Source of the DNA: Carettochelys insculpta
Taxonomy: Eukaryota; Chordata; Testudines; Carettochelyidae
Reading direction: 5' to 3'
DNA: 64,000 nt
Assembly (NCBI RefSeq): GCF_033958435.1
Contig: NC_134137.1
Location: forward strand, 175,969,501-176,033,500
In this document: piece after piece, positions 23,732-36,737 of the stretch
How positions within the stretch are numbered: position 1 is the first letter of the stretch
Layout: each line of letters begins with the position of its first letter
The notes under the pieces: model-generated
Databases searched by the model: none
Seen by the model: the letters and a program-made list of their open reading frames with translations, nothing else
What the model was told of the DNA's origin: nothing
Made by a program: the position numbers and the translations under genes

Positions 23732-26595
23732 GTGACTGAATCATATATTACAAGTAAACATATAACTACAAATTTTTGCCTTTATGCCATTAAAATAAAA
23801 GCTACTTGCACAAGTCACATCTGATTGATTTTGTATGTTGTGATGGACCCCTTGACTGTCCCTTAAGGGTTCTGCATTTTTAGGTGGGCCTCAAAGAAGC
23901 CCTTTTTGTTAACCTGGGACTTCCTGAAGGCAAGGATCTGCCTTTACCAAGCCATGTTCATCACCGTCCCCTCTGAATTGGGGTGGAGCAGGTTCCTCCC
24001 TGCCAGCCTCAGTCTGCTCCACCTCTGCCACAGTTAGCCAGCCCTACCAGAGGAAGTGGAGGGCGGACTCCAGCCCAGGGACTCTAGGGAAGGAGGGAGC
24101 TAGGGGGGCTTTTTGCCCATGCCAGCTCTCTTTCCCTGGGCCTCTTCACCCACCACTGTCTTTGTTTGGGGGGGGGGTGGGAAGAGGGGGAGGGGTGTCT
24201 TTTCTCCCTGTGCTGCTGGACACCTGCCTCCTTCTCTTTGGGCACCATACTCCTACCTTCCTGCTGCCTGGGGAGAGTCTTTTATAGAGAGCCTGGAGGC
24301 CTTTACTTGCCACAGGTGCTTCTATTACAGCCTGTTGCTGGCTGACTCCTGATGAGTCCCAGCTACCTGTCCAGCCTGCAGGACTACACCCTCTGTGAGC
24401 TTACTGGGAGAACAAAAAGAGGTTCCTCCAACACCCAAAATGTTCCCTCTCCCTCAGGTATCTTTCAGCTACAGTCTGTGATCTGCCACAACATGAATAT
24501 CTTAGAGTGAGCTTGAATACCTGGCATAGATGTGCAGAGTGGAAAGAGGACATGTTTGCCACAGGGCAGCAATGGTGAGTACTCAGAAAGAGGGCAGAAT
24601 GCAGGAGGGTGGCATTATAAAGTTCAGGATAGGGTGAGGATTACATCATCAACATTGAAAGTCAACAATCAAAATAATATATTTTTTTTTAAAAAAGTGT
24701 GAAGATTTTGTTTTAAAAAACTAGAAGTAATATAAATGGTCACTAACAAAATAAAGGAACTAGCAAAGGCTGAGTGGAGTGACATTTGCAGATAGTTATA
24801 ATGATGGAATAAAACATGCTAAGTGTTACTCTGACCATTTGGCTTGTACTTTATCAGTCTGCCTAATGTACTTGGATCTCATGATAAGAGGGATGATACA
24901 AGTGGCTCACAACATTTATCTTGAATGCATGTTGTTTGCTTCCTTTTCCTTCCCCTTTTGATTTAACATCCCTCCTTGCTCCAGAAAGGAAACAAAGCGT
25001 ACAAGCCTCATGGCCTAAGATCTGACTATGGAGTCACTCACAGCAGCCCATAGTAACCATTTATACAATCCTCTCTCTTTATAAACTCCAACTGGAGCTT
25101 CCAGGAGGCAAATGAGTCCCAGCTACCTCTGACCTCTGTCTGCAAAGATCTGCCTCCCCAGCATGCAGCCCTGAGGCTTTCCAGTTCAGTTATGCTTCTG
25201 TCCATTCATAGCTTCTGACAGATACTAAACCACACCAGAAGTCTCAGTTCTGACTGAGGCATTAGGTACTACTGTCATAAATGCTACAGCGATCACTCAT
25301 TGTTCCAGTAATTAACATTTTAATCTATAGCATTAGCACACACTGTACCAGACAGATATCTGAAAAATGAAAATGTACAATATTAATTACTGATTATGGG
25401 GGGAGGGGCAGGACAGAGAGTTTACCAGCAGAAGCTTTGACTGACGCCAATTAATTGCCATGGGAAAGGGTAACACTTAACACTAGGGAGTTAAGTCGAT
25501 TGCAGATACGCAGTTCTCACTATGGCAATTGCGTAGCTAGAATGGACTTATCTGCAGTCAACTTACCTGGTCATCCACACAACAGGAGGTCAATGGGAGA
25601 AACTCTCCCGTTGACCTCCCTTACTCCTTGCAATACTGAAGAGTACAGGGCTTGACTATCAACCCCCTGGTAGTTCGATTTCATGTGTCTCTACTAGGGA
25701 TGCAAAACCGAACTCTGGAAAAGAGACCCTGACCAGGCTGCTCTTCCTGGTAGTGTAGGCTACCCTTGAAGTCCACAAGCCTATGCATAAAAACTGAGGC
25801 AGCCAGAATTTGGCTTTGAGGGATTAAATGGAAAAATTATTTGTTATGGAAGATGCCACCCCTACCTAGAAGAGCTTACAAATGAAGATGATTTGTTTTT
25901 CATGGGTGTTATGATACCTTATAAACGTTAGGTATAGAGCTGCAAAAAAAAAAGCACTCATTACATTTCTTGCTCGATTCTTCTTCAACACTGATTCTCA
26001 TTATTTTGTAATCCCTCCTAATTTTTAGGCCTAGAGCTATATTTCCTCACAACACCACAAAAATGCCCTAATTTTACTGGTTTTGCAACATGAAGTGTCT
26101 CCAAATTCCTATCTGACCATCTTTCACTGTGGCATCACTGTTTCCCAATAAGACCTTTTTGCTAGGCTTTCCCTGAAGACCAATTGATTTTCGTATGCCC
26201 AGCTGACAAGGTGGCTGGGCCCCTGTATTTTAAATATAGAAAGGCTATGTTATACAGTACTTTCTCCCCAACATTCAAAGGTTGATTGCCTCCTCAAGAG
26301 AGATTATAAGCAGCCCACTGCTTTGAAAGTCTCCTACCTGAACCTCATTGTAGGAAAAAAAGTGTGTGTGTGTGTGTGTGTGTGTGTGATAAAAAGACTA
26401 ATCTTGTTTCAGCACTACTCTCAAATTAGCATCCTATATCTTGAAAGAAGGAGGAATCTATTCCCAAGATCAAAGAACCACTTGGCCTTTGAAATTCTGG
26501 TGTAGTACTAGTTCTACAGTATTAGCAGGAATGTCCAGCCTCAGGCCTTCCCATACTCCCTCTCCCCAGTCAGCACTTCAGCACTTTCACAGTAA
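23732..26595. other. Unassigned sequence, possible MITE near 25480-25690
   Basis: No gene recognised. A GC-rich patch with a G run lies at about 24000-24300. The segment 25480-25690 has loosely inverted ends (ACACTAGGGAG and CTACTAGGG at its borders are similar rather than complementary), so it is only a weak candidate. A (GT)n run follows at 26362-26388. Confidence 0.45.
26362..26388. repeat. (GT)n microsatellite
   Basis: About 13 uninterrupted GT units. Confidence 0.9.
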
Positions 26596-26815
26596 CAGAG
26601 AGATGGCTGTGTTAGTCTGTACTCCAACAAAACAGAGCTCTCAGTTCAATATGCTTGTGTTGCCTAAGTGTGATGAGACAAAGCCTTGGGCATCTCTCAG
26701 CAGCAGGACAAGAGGAGTGAGGTACTTTTACTTTTGTTGGTGAAAGAGGCAAGCTTTGGAGCTACACAAAGCTCTGCTTCAGACCTGACCGCTGTGTAGC
26801 TTGACAGCTAGTTTC
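26596..26815 (-). mobile_element. Hammerhead-bearing short retroelement copy
   Basis: Plus strand begins AGAGATGGCTGTGTTAGTCT, the common outer arm. Near 26750-26790 the minus strand reads CTGAAGCAGAGCTTTGTG, then AGCTCCAAAGC, a decayed hammerhead-type core (usual CTGAAGA and GAAA boxes). A different subfamily from 36501. Boundaries approximate. Confidence 0.6.
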
Positions 26816-27678
26816 ATGCACTAACCAAAATCGGTTACGTAAAGATATCACCTCTCCCATCTTTTTCCTATACTATGCTGGGATCAACACTACTGCAAAC
26901 AAAAATGGATGCAGTACATCAAGAATCTTCACAGGATATTTTGTGATTGTAACCTGAGTCTATTTGTCATTGTCCATTCCCAAGCTGGAGCAAGATTTCT
27001 AGATATAACACTATACTATCTACTGTCTTTCACTTCAAGAGTTTAATACGGTGTTTTCTCTTCCCTTTTTTAGTGGGAAAACTCTTACTCTTTACAATAT
27101 GGGGAAATATTTTCTCTTTTATTCCATGGAAGTAGAAAACATCTGTCTATTCTAGTCTCTTCTCTCACACAAGTTGTTTTTTTGGGGGGGATTGTATTGT
27201 GCTTTGCTTTGTATCATTTCTGTCTCTTAATTTATGGACACTGACTTGATGTTTGTAAGAGTCTTATGTAACCTGGTAAATTTTACTGTAATGAAGCAGT
27301 CTGTTAATGGGCTAGTTCTGAATGACAATCTCATAAAAGCTACATTGTTGGCTTTTTTTTTTTTTTTTAACTTTTATTTCCCAGTAATTTCCATATTGTG
27401 GACTTAGGTTTTAGCCTAGCGTTTTGAGCATTCTTTGGTTTTGGCTGAAGTTTTTCTTGCCATAGGTACAGAAGTAATTTAGTTCTGTTGAGGTCTGGAG
27501 GTGATATTACATAAATGTGGATTATATTTTCATTTAGATTCAGTTTTGATCCTTTAGGATGCATGGGATATGTATTAAATACAGTGGCTGTATATAGTTC
27601 TTGATCATCTGTAGCGCAGGATGTTATACTGCTATGTTTTGAGGTGGCACTAGAAGTTCAGTAGTCTTTTGTATATGG

Positions 27679-28416
27679 CAGGGGTTCCCAACCTTTTCAT
27701 AACACACCACACTTTAATGAGACAAACATTCAATTGCACACCGGCTTTTTTTCAGCTGAATTAATTGCTCATAAACATCCCATTTACTATAGTTGCGGTC
27801 TTAATAGAGAGGTTTGCAACCTAGTAATGCATATAACAAGCTAAGCAAGGATCAAATGAATTAATATTTCAAAACCACAGCGTACACTATCTTAAACAGT
27901 GAGCACAGAGACGTTTTCAAAATCTGCTCAACACCCTGCTAGGTATGTTGTGTGAACAAGTAACCCCTGAAAATTTCAGTGGCTTCTCATTTACTTGCAG
28001 GTGGGGGAGGTGGCTCCAGACAGCCGGCTCACCTCCCCACCAGCACACTGGAGCTGGGACACGGCATTTAGACCATGTCCCCACTCCAACAGGCTCCTGC
28101 CTTTCCTCCCCATTGCCATAGCAGGGGCTGGGGGTAAGGGGGCAGGCTCCCCGCCAGCTCGTTCAGGCCTGGAAACAGCATTTTGGCACGAATAGGGTCC
28201 TCCGGGGTGAGCATTTCCTCTGAAAAAAGAGCCCCCAGGGAACTGACAAACTACATGCCAGCTGGGATTTGAGCTGCCTTGCTGCCTGAGCTGCAGCTGG
28301 TGTAGGGTCGTCAATTCCCTTCGCCTCCCCCAGTGGTTCTGCAAAAAGCCACACTGAGGGGAAATTTCAGGATACACTTGGACAGTGTGCCATGCCACAG
28401 TGACTGAAAAACACTG
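27679..28416. mobile_element. hAT-like non-autonomous transposon
   Basis: Left end CAGGGGTTCCCAACC and right end GACTGAAAAACACTG are imperfect inverted repeats of the hAT (Charlie-like) type. A convincing 8-bp duplication was not seen. The interior changes from AT-rich to GC-rich. The opposing open frames at 27991-28398 show no transposase motif. Confidence 0.6.
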
Positions 28417-28429
28417 ATGTAGAAAATAA

Positions 28430-29400
28430 TGGAGAATTCATAGACTCATCAGGTTAGAAGGGACCTCAGGGATCAGGTAATATAACCTCTGTCAAGATAC
28501 AGGACTTGTGTCTAAACATCCACGACAGACAGCTGTCTAGCCTTGTTTTGGAAACCATCAGGGAAGGAGCTTTGCAGTCTCTTCCATTCTCTTCCTGTTC
28601 TTATCATCAACTTTTGCCTGAGATTTAATCTAAATGTGCTATGTTAAAGTTTGAATCCGTTGACCCTTGTCCTGCCCTCTATGGCAAGAGAGAACAACTT
28701 TTCTCCATCTTTTTTATGGCGGCCTTTCCAGTATTTGAAGACTGCTGTCATATCTCCCTTTAATCTCCTCTTTTCCAAAGTAAACATACCCAGTTCATTC
28801 GGCCTTCCCTCACATGGCTTGCATTCCATCCCTTTGTGGCCCACTTCTGGATCCTTCCCAGTTTTTCCATATGCTGTCTAGATGTGTCTGTCAGACACTG
28901 TGCTCCAGCTGAGACCTAACACACACGCCAGGAAGAATGCTACTATCGCCCCCATGACCTGCATATTTTGCCTCTGCTAATGCAACCTAAAACTGCATTT
29001 GCTGTTTTTGCAACAGCATCACATTGCTGACTCATAATTAAGTTGTGATCCGAGACAACTCCCAGATCATTTTTAGCAGTACTGCTGCTAAGGCAGCTTT
29101 CCCTTTTCTGTATCTGTATATTTGTATTTTTTATGAAGTGTACGTTTGTCTCTGTTGAATTTCACTTTGTTGTCTACAGCTCAGTTTGCCAATTTATCAA
29201 GATCTCTCCAAGTAGCCTTCAACATAGTGGCAACATCTCCCTTAGTCTTGTGTGCTCTGCAAATGTAATGAGTCTGTTCTCTATTCTGATAGCCAGGGAA
29301 TTTATAAATATGTTGAACAACACTGAACCCAGAACAGATCTCACCTGAGACATCTCTCCAATCTAATAGCATTCCAATAATAGCTATCTACTCTTTACTT
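28430..29400 (-). mobile_element. Antisense CR1 fragment with ORF2 C-terminus
   Basis: The 3' end of a CR1 lies at the left (the AGGTTAGAAGGGACC block near 28453). Minus-strand translation at 28644-28844 gives EKRRLKGDMTAVFKYWKG and GRTRVNGFKL, the hallmark end of CR1 ORF2. The right part (29130-29350) corresponds to the RT region. A different, more diverged subfamily from 9297-13510. Confidence 0.8.
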
Positions 29401-30556
29401 GCAACTGTAGGAATTATCCTAAATCTGCTTTTCGACTGTTACTTGTAGCATTCCCACACCTATGCAGTATTTGTATGGTGAAAGGTAGATGTTGGAGTTT
29501 GCCTCCGCCCATATATAGCTGATTATGAAGACTGAGACCCACTCTTATTGAATTTGGGGAATTAGACAGCTGGGACAAACATGCCATTTGCCAATAAAAC
29601 ATATTTAGTGTCTTTGTTATGGGGCAGGTGATTCTCGTAGCTTTTTTTGTAATGATTTTTATAGTTTGAAAGTCGCTGGCTGCTTTATTATGAGACTTAT
29701 GCTATATGCAATATAAGGTGCATTCAATTGCTGTGCTTCTTTAATAGAATGTTAGGATTTACCGGTTATCTTTGGAATCTTTCTTTAGCCTGTTTAGCCT
29801 GTTTTTGTAGGTTGACTGGTGGGGCCTGAGTAGTGTATAAATTCCAGGAGGTGGATGGTCCTTTGGAGACAGACATATGTTTGCATTCAGCCCCAGGCAG
29901 GGTTAATTTGCAGATATGCTTAATGGTGTAGACATGTCTCTATAAAGTTCTTTGCATGGAGTGCTCTAATTTCTGTCCCTTTTATATAAAACAAATAAAA
30001 AATGGTACCCAAGGCTGGTGCCTAAAGAGCCATTACTTTCTTCAGCCTTTCCTGATTGAGGGTCTGGGTAAAGGATAATGGGTGAGTCGGGAGCTCAATC
30101 TCCAGCTTAATAGCTGCATATGAGGGAAACAGCATTTCAATGTTTAAAATCAAAGTTCTGTTGGATCTGTAATTCTAGCATGCATCACGGTTGCAGCAGA
30201 TAAAGATGTAGAGATAAAGGGAAGACAAATGACTAAAGTTAGTAAAAGAAATTCTCTGCACTCATTAAAAAAGAGAAGAGAGAAATGAGTCCAACAGGAC
30301 CTACAAATCCCAGGGTGGAGCTTTGGTTCTGTTCCTGGAAGTGCTGTCTTATGAAACTCTGTATCATAGTCATGGAATGAAAAGTGCACTTAATTTGGGG
30401 CTGTGTCCTGCTCCCACTAAAATCAACGTGAGTTTTGTGATTGTCTTAAGAGGGAGCATGAGGATGCCTCTGGAGTGCACACACATGGGGAGAAAGGGAT
30501 GACTGAGGAAAGGTATGCTTTAATTTTCACAGGGAGTGATCCTAGGTACATCATTA
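29401..30556. other. Unassigned sequence
   Basis: No gene, RNA or repeat family recognised. Open frames are short and without domains. Confidence 0.6.
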
Positions 30557-30998
30557 CCCTGTGTCTACATGAACCCCTTCCTTTCGGAAGGGGCACGTTA
30601 ATGAGCGTGTTCAAAAGATGCTAATGAGGCACTGCCATGAATATGCAGTGCCTCATTAGCATAATAGCAGCCACGGTGATTTGAAAATGCAGCTTTTCGA
30701 ATTGCGCATGCCACCCGTGGAGACAGGACCTTCCGAAAGGACCCCCCAGTCTCCAAAAGCCCTTCTTCCTATCTGGTGTTAGGAAGGAGGGCTTTCAAAA
30801 ACTTGGGGGGGGGATCCTTTTGGAAAGTCCCTGTCTCCATGGGCAGCACGCGATTCAAAAAGATGCACTTTTGAATCGCCGTGTCTGCCATTATGCTAAT
30901 GAGGTGCTGCATATTCATGGAAGTGCCTCATTAGCATCTTTCAAACCCGCTCATTAATGTGCCCCTTCCGAAAGGAAGGGGCTCGTGTAGACCCAGCC
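30557..30998. mobile_element. Palindromic Harbinger-type MITE, 442 bp
   Basis: Ends CCCTGTGTCTACATGA and TCGTGTAGACCCAGCC, with TTA duplicated on both sides (30554-30556, 30999-31001). The two arms are near mirror images, including CTCATTAGCAT blocks and CCTTCCGAAAGG-type hairpins. Confidence 0.88.
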
Positions 30999-31001
30999 TT
31001 A

Positions 31002-33184
31002 TTAGAGAATGGGCCCAAGGACTATGTGTGCTCTTTCCTTATGGAATTCTCTGTCTGAATAATTACAGAAAGAAAGGAGAAAAGCAGTGCTGGGACAGGG
31101 CCTGGCATGAAGTGTTGGGGAGAAATAAATACTGTAAATGAAGATGCACAGTCAAAATTAAAGAGTGCAGAGAGCAGTTATCAACTATATCAAGGTCTCA
31201 ACAAATCTGTGGCTAATAGTAAGTCGTTCTCATAAGATGGAGTTCAAATGTATATATTTGCCCTAATTCTCGACTGCTTTGCAGCAAATATTAATTATTT
31301 AGATCCTAATCCAAAGTCTACTGAAGGCCAATGGTAGTCTTTTCATTGATTTCATTCAGTCAGACTCATAGAAATGTATAAAATTTGTGGGTGCAAATGC
31401 TATCATTCTGATTTGGTAATATTAAATTACCGTACAGAGGTATAAATAACTGCCCAAGGAGCAAGACACAAGAATCAGACAACAGAAACATATTGGAATT
31501 ATCCAAACTTTTGGTATCCGAAAAACTTGGAGAATTCATTATTGTTCACAAATATAGCTTTTTCCTGTTGTATGCTAGAACTTCTCCTTATAGTTTTCAA
31601 TGGGAAGCTAGAAGTATTATTTTAAATCTTTCAAGAATCAAATCAAGAAGATATTCCTGCATTTTCCTGCCCTCACAAGCAAACTGTTTGTCACTGTAAG
31701 TATTCACTCTAGTAAACATCTATCTTTCTGTGTTTTCCTGAGGAAAATAAAGGAACAACCTCTTAAAAATATCTTTAATCTAAAATGAATAGCTCCTTTT
31801 AACTTTATGCACTTAGGTCAACCTTTGAGCTCTGTTTCATCTGTTTGCACCTGCTCTTTGAATTGCCTACTGTGAGAAATGTAGAAAACATGATACCTGA
31901 TCTTGGCCTCAACAAAAGCAAAGGCAAAAGTCTCACACAAACATGACTAGACCCAATTTTATGCCCAGGATTTCTACCATTGTTAGGTAATATCTCTTCT
32001 GAGGTGGCCTTGATTGTTTGTAAGTGGCGAGAGGTATTGTTTTGCATGACACTTACAGTGGATGCATTTTGGATTAGGACTGGACCTACAGGAGGGAGAA
32101 GGGGACGGATCCCTTCCCATTTTAATGCCAGCTGGGGCTGTCTCGTCTCCAGCATGTCACTTTTATTTCAGATTTTTTACTGCGGATTTAAAAAAAATGT
32201 AATTAAGAAGAGTAAGAACAAGAGTCAATTTATTTTCCTGCCTGTTATGAGTCAGAGTCATAAAATATCATTGTGTTCTGGGTGGGTAGCTGTGTGTTTT
32301 CTGTAGCTCATTTAAGTTGTCTTCCTTATTGCACTACAGTGAACAATAATGAATTCTCTGTGAGTGTACTATCTTTACTCTTTCAATTCCATTTTACCAG
32401 CCTGTGGTAACTTTATTGATTCATTTTCAAATGTATCTCTGAAACATGTCAGTAAAACTTCCACTATAATTTTTCATAAAATTCAAAGGAGCATTTCATT
32501 TTTTATCCAGAGTATTGTGAAAGTGAGAAACAAATTGTTGCCCTGATGAAATACTTGTCTTCAGTCTAGATTTTTTTCTAGAATATCTGAGCAATGAGAA
32601 AAGGAAGCAACTGTACTTATACCAAGCGTGAATAGGGTCCTGATTGTGCAAACCGGTATGCATGTGAATTATGTTGTGTACTGAAGCAGTCCCCTTGAAT
32701 TCAGTGGAGCTATTCTGAACATAAAAGTTATTAATATACGTAAGTGTTTGCAGGATGAATGTCAAAATCATTATGCCTCTCTGCCTCAATCCTCCCCTTT
32801 GTAAAATGGGGATAATGGTACTAGCTCATTTGTAGAGTGCATTGAGAGCCACCGATGAAAGGTATAACATGCAAAATTTAATGTTTAGTATCAGAGAAGA
32901 AGGGGAAACATAAATCAACCTGAAAGAAAACCTTTTCACTTTCAAGAAGATATAAAAAGCACACTTAAACTAATGTGAAAGAGGAAAAAATATCTCTTGA
33001 AAAGGATTACCACTGCAAAAATAATGAATAAAGGAAAAACAAGGCTCTGGAGAAATATTGTTTAAAAACAATTAGATAGGAGATAAAATGTTGCTGATTT
33101 GTTTTCAGCCATAGCTTAGAGTTAATCATTACGTTCAATGTGTTGCCTCTTTAATTTCCTTTCCTTCTATATGCTAAACATCCA
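31002..33184. other. Unassigned AT-rich sequence
   Basis: No gene or known repeat recognised. The short frames 31805-32155 (minus) and 31980-32306 (plus) overlap and lack domains. Confidence 0.6.
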
Positions 33185-33589
33185 GGCTATGGTTACACTA
33201 CAATGCTCTGTTGGCAGAAGTCATTGTGGGAAGAGATTTCCTGACAAACTTCTGTTGACAGAGTGCAGCCACACAAAAGCAAACCGGGAGAATGCTCGGC
33301 TGGGCCTACAGAGCAGCTGTGCTGCTTGGCTGCTCTCTCGACAAAACAGGCACCCAGAAGCACAGCAGACAGGGCTGCCCATTGTTGTGGATGCCCTGTC
33401 TGTTGAAAGCACCCCCTACCCAGAGCGTCCACACAGCTTTTTTGTTAATAGAATCTGTAGACAACAGCTTTATGCCTCAAAGTTTTGTCAAGATATGTTG
33501 ACAAATCCCATTTTGTGCGGTCATGCTCCATAAATCTTGTTGCCAAAACTGGGGTTCTGCTGGCAAAACTTGCTAGTGTAACCATTGCC
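33185..33589. mobile_element. Harbinger-type MITE with GTTGACA core, 405 bp
   Basis: Ends GGCTATGGTTACACTA and CTAGTGTAACCATTGCC, with CCA duplicated on both sides (33182-33184, 33590-33592). The termini carry GTTACAC in place of GTCTACAC, a subfamily shared with 54678-55113. The interior has GTTGACA motifs. Confidence 0.85.
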
Positions 33590-33705
33590 CCAGTTTACTT
33601 CCAGCCAGATTGTGTTCCTGATTCTGCAGTCACTTTGCTCTAAATCAGGAATAATTCTGCTGAACCAATGGAGTTATATTGCTATGAGAAGATGGTCAAG
33701 CCCTT

Positions 33706-33959
33706 GGCTATGTCTACGCTAGAACCATCTATCTACAGAAGTTACTGTTGGAAGAACTGTTCCAGCAAAACTTCCATCGACTGATTGCATCTACACTTAA
33801 AAGCAGAGAGATCTTTTGATCTGCTCTGTTGACAAAAGGGCCCAATGGAGTGTCTACACAGCTTTTTTGTCCACAAAATGTTTTTGTGTGTAGATGCACC
33901 ATGAGTTGTGTCAACAAACTCCACTTTTGTCTACAAAACTCTCTAGTGTAGATGTAACC
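33706..33959. mobile_element. Harbinger-type MITE, 254 bp
   Basis: Ends GGCTATGTCTACGCTAG and CTAGTGTAGATGTAACC. The flanking triplets are CTT and TTT, a duplication with one decayed base at best. Interior GTTGACAAA and CTACAAAAC motifs relate it to the preceding element, 116 bp upstream. Confidence 0.75.
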
Positions 33960-34079
33960 TTTATGTTTTGCTGCAGACTCTGTGGGTGACATCCTGGCCC
34001 CCCAGAAGTCAACTGGAGTTCTGACTTACAGTGGAACCAGGATTTTACCATCCATCTTTATGCACTGACTGCTTCGTAT

Positions 34080-34315
34080 GGATATGTCTGCGCAGCATAG
34101 TTATTTCGAAATAACAGCCATTATATTGAAATAACTAAACTAGTGTCTACACAACACAACAGCTATTTCAAAATAATTTTGAGATAGTGAATGGCCTATT
34201 TCAAAATTGGCAAAGCTCATTGCATGAGGAATAGTGCCTATTTTGAAAAAGCTATTCCAGAATAGCTCTTCTAGAATAACTTATTTCGAAATAAGGTTGC
34301 TGCGTAGACGTACCC
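34080..34315. mobile_element. Harbinger-type MITE with TTATTTCGAAATAA, 236 bp
   Basis: Ends GGATATGTCTGCGCAGC and GCTGCGTAGACGTACCC, with TAT duplicated on both sides (34077-34079, 34316-34318). TTATTTCGAAATAA palindromes lie just inside each end. Confidence 0.85.
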
Positions 34316-35034
34316 TATGATATTTACCTTCCTGGGCAACATGTACCCTTCTACAGAGGACATGTTTGTTATCTAGTGCATAGTACTTAAATTAATGATG
34401 TTATATAACATAACATTGCTAACTAGTATAGCCCATTGCTTTATTTGACTAAAAAGCACAATTCCCTGAATTTTGTCTCTTTAGTTTTACTTTTATATAA
34501 AACTCTTTTTGTTTCAGCATCATGGTAAGAAAGACCATTCATCATTGTTTCCTTTCCTTTCCTTCTCTTTTTTTTTCTCTAGAGACTAGTTTACAAATGA
34601 TATTTTTGTTGAACCAAATACATTTTAAAAACTCTATGAGACAGTCCTAGCCTACTTCTTGTTAACAGGAAATTCTTCAGCCAAACGGTTTGGTCTCAAT
34701 ATGGTCAATTAATCCATAGTAAACCATCTATGAAGGGCTCATAAATAAGATAAAAGATTAAATGTATTAAAATTATATTGCTGGATATAGTCACTCTTCA
34801 TTACAATAACCTGACCATACTAAGTGCTTATAGTGCCATCATCTGGTTGAAACAGGAACTGTTTTAAGCATTTCTTTTTTTAATACACATCGGGCACTAA
34901 TAAAAGGAAATGACATACTAGTCTGTGAGAGTTAGCTAACTTCTCTTTTGTTTTTAGTTGTTAAGAGAAACAGCTCCACATCAGCAGCTGTAATTGCTGA
35001 CACTGGTATAGTAGTGTAATGCACAAATCTGAAA

Positions 35035-35475
35035 TGAGATACATAAGAACGGCCATACTGGGTCAGACCAAAGGTCCATCTAGCCTAGTATCCTGTGTGC
35101 CGACAGTAGCCAATGCCTGGTGCCCCAGAGGAGGTGAACCGAAGACCATGATCAAGCAATTTGTCTCCTGCCATCCATCTCCCGCCTTCGACAAAAGGCT
35201 AGGCACCATACCTTACCCCTTGCTCATAGCCATCTATGGACCTAACCTCCAAATATTTATCGAGCTCTTTTTTAAACTCTGTTAGAGTCCTGGCCTTCAC
35301 AGTGTCCTCTGGCAAGGAGTTCCACAGGTTGACTGACTGTGCACTGTGTGAAGAAAAACTTTCTTTTATTAGTTTTGAACCTGCTAACCATTAATTTCAT
35401 TTGGTGTCCTCTAGTTCTTATATTATGGGAACAAGTAAATAACTTATCTGTATTCACTTTCTCCACCCAATTCAT
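35035..35475 (-). mobile_element. Antisense CR1 3' fragment
   Basis: Carries the block ACTGGGTCAGACCAAAGG and, further on, TCTGGCAAGGAGTTCCACAG, parallel to 9297-9436 plus 10883-11110 of the longer CR1. It therefore shows the uninterrupted arrangement of that region. Confidence 0.8.
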
Positions 35476-36489
35476 GATGTAATATATAATGATATATATG
35501 ATGTAATAATAATATATTGTTTTTCAAATTGTGAATATAAATCTGTGTGAATATTTTTCTAGGGAAAATGCCTAGTTGTAATAAGAATTTTCGAGGCGGT
35601 GTCTGTGTGTAACTATGCATATGCAGGAAAATTCTCTTCATGTACGACTAATAGTGGTGTAGATTTTCAAATGGAGAGAATTTTAAAAATCAAATTTAGT
35701 TTTCACATTGTGTGCAGCTTGTCATGCTTCAGTCACCCTGGAAAATGAAAACAGAGGAGTCAGCTTTGTTTATAGCCAATTTCACTTTCTGTTTTTTTTT
35801 TGTTCTTTAGGACAATTCTGTCACGCTATGGCTGTAAACACTGCTGAGAACTTTTCATATCTGGGTGAGCAAAGACTGCAGGAGCAAGGCTACAACCGAA
35901 ATATTTACCTTTTGTACCTCAAGGCTTCTTAAATTATCATCTACAAAGGCCTGTTTGCAGATACACATTCTTAGAAACAAGGCTTTGTGTAGGAACATGT
36001 TAATTCATTTTAACTTTTTTCGTGGGTGTCTTTCTCTTTGTTACCATGAAGAGTGCTTTGCAGTGCTACTCTGTGTTCCCGGTGTATAGCACAACTGGAG
36101 TTTGTAGCTGTGCTGGTGCTTAAAGCTTTTGTCACTGGTACTTGGTGAGCCCTAAAGCCACTTTCTCTTTTCCTAAGTGGTGGACTCATGGTTCACACTC
36201 TGTGCTGGACCCCAGTAATTCTCCATTAACTGCTCCTTACTAACTTGTTTTTAACTGGCAAAGCAGCTCATTGGCAGCTGGAGATGGGAGGAGGGGTTGC
36301 TCTACGAAGTAGAGTCCTTGGGCCAGTCCGAGATCCTGGAGATACAAAGGTAATTTTAAACCATTTTGTGCTGCCTCTGTCTCTGTCTCAGGGCCTGGCA
36401 GAGGCATCAGTTTGGAACTCTTGTACCAGCCATACTCTGGCTGGGGCAGTCAATTCCTTGCAAGCCATCTCAGCCAACAAAGATCAGTA
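35476..36489. other. Unassigned sequence
   Basis: AT-rich with no recognised gene. The frames at 35708-36089 are short and domain-free. Confidence 0.6.
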
Positions 36490-36737
36490 TTCCTGTTGTG
36501 TATCAGAGGGGTAGCTGTATTAGTCTGTATCTTCAAAAACCAAAAGAAGTCCTGTGGCACCTTATAGACTAACAGATATTTTGGAGCATAAGGTTTCATG
36601 GGCGAAGACCCACTTCGTCAGGCGTGTGCGTGCCACCTACGCATCTGACAACGTGGGTCTTCGCCCATGAAACCTTATGCTCCAAAATATCTGTTAGTCT
36701 TTAAGGTGCCACAGGACTTCTTGTGGTTCCTGTTGTG
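36490..36737. mobile_element. Palindromic short retroelement with 11-bp target duplication
   Basis: The element (36501-36726) is a near-perfect inverted repeat of two arms meeting near 36625. The 11-mer TTCCTGTTGTG flanks it on both sides (36490-36500, 36727-36737), which indicates retroposition. Each arm contains CCTTATGCTCCAAAATATC, the GTTAGTCT segment and a hammerhead-type core. It has no coding capacity. It may be a SINE-like element or terminal fragments of a Penelope-like retroelement, a group known to carry hammerhead motifs; the second assignment is inference. Confidence 0.75.
36584..36621 (-). ncRNA. Hammerhead-ribozyme-like core
   Basis: Reading the minus strand from 36621: CTGACGA (the CUGANGA box), an extra A, then stem II GUGGG paired with CCCAU around a UCUUCG loop, then GAAA, then CC-UUAU-GC and U-C at the position of a UH cleavage site. 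One C-C mismatch weakens stem III, and the unpaired A before stem II departs from the canonical core. The mirror copy on the plus strand (36645-36674) has changes in the first box (CTGACAA). Activity is untested. Confidence 0.45.

Noticed and set aside
27679..28416. 8-bp target duplication for the hAT-like element
   Set aside because: Flanks GTATATGG and ATGTAGAA are not repeats of each other, so the class rests on the termini alone.
36490..36737. Classic tRNA-derived turtle SINE
   Set aside because: No convincing tRNA-like A and B boxes; the hammerhead-type core and palindromic layout fit a different retroelement class better.
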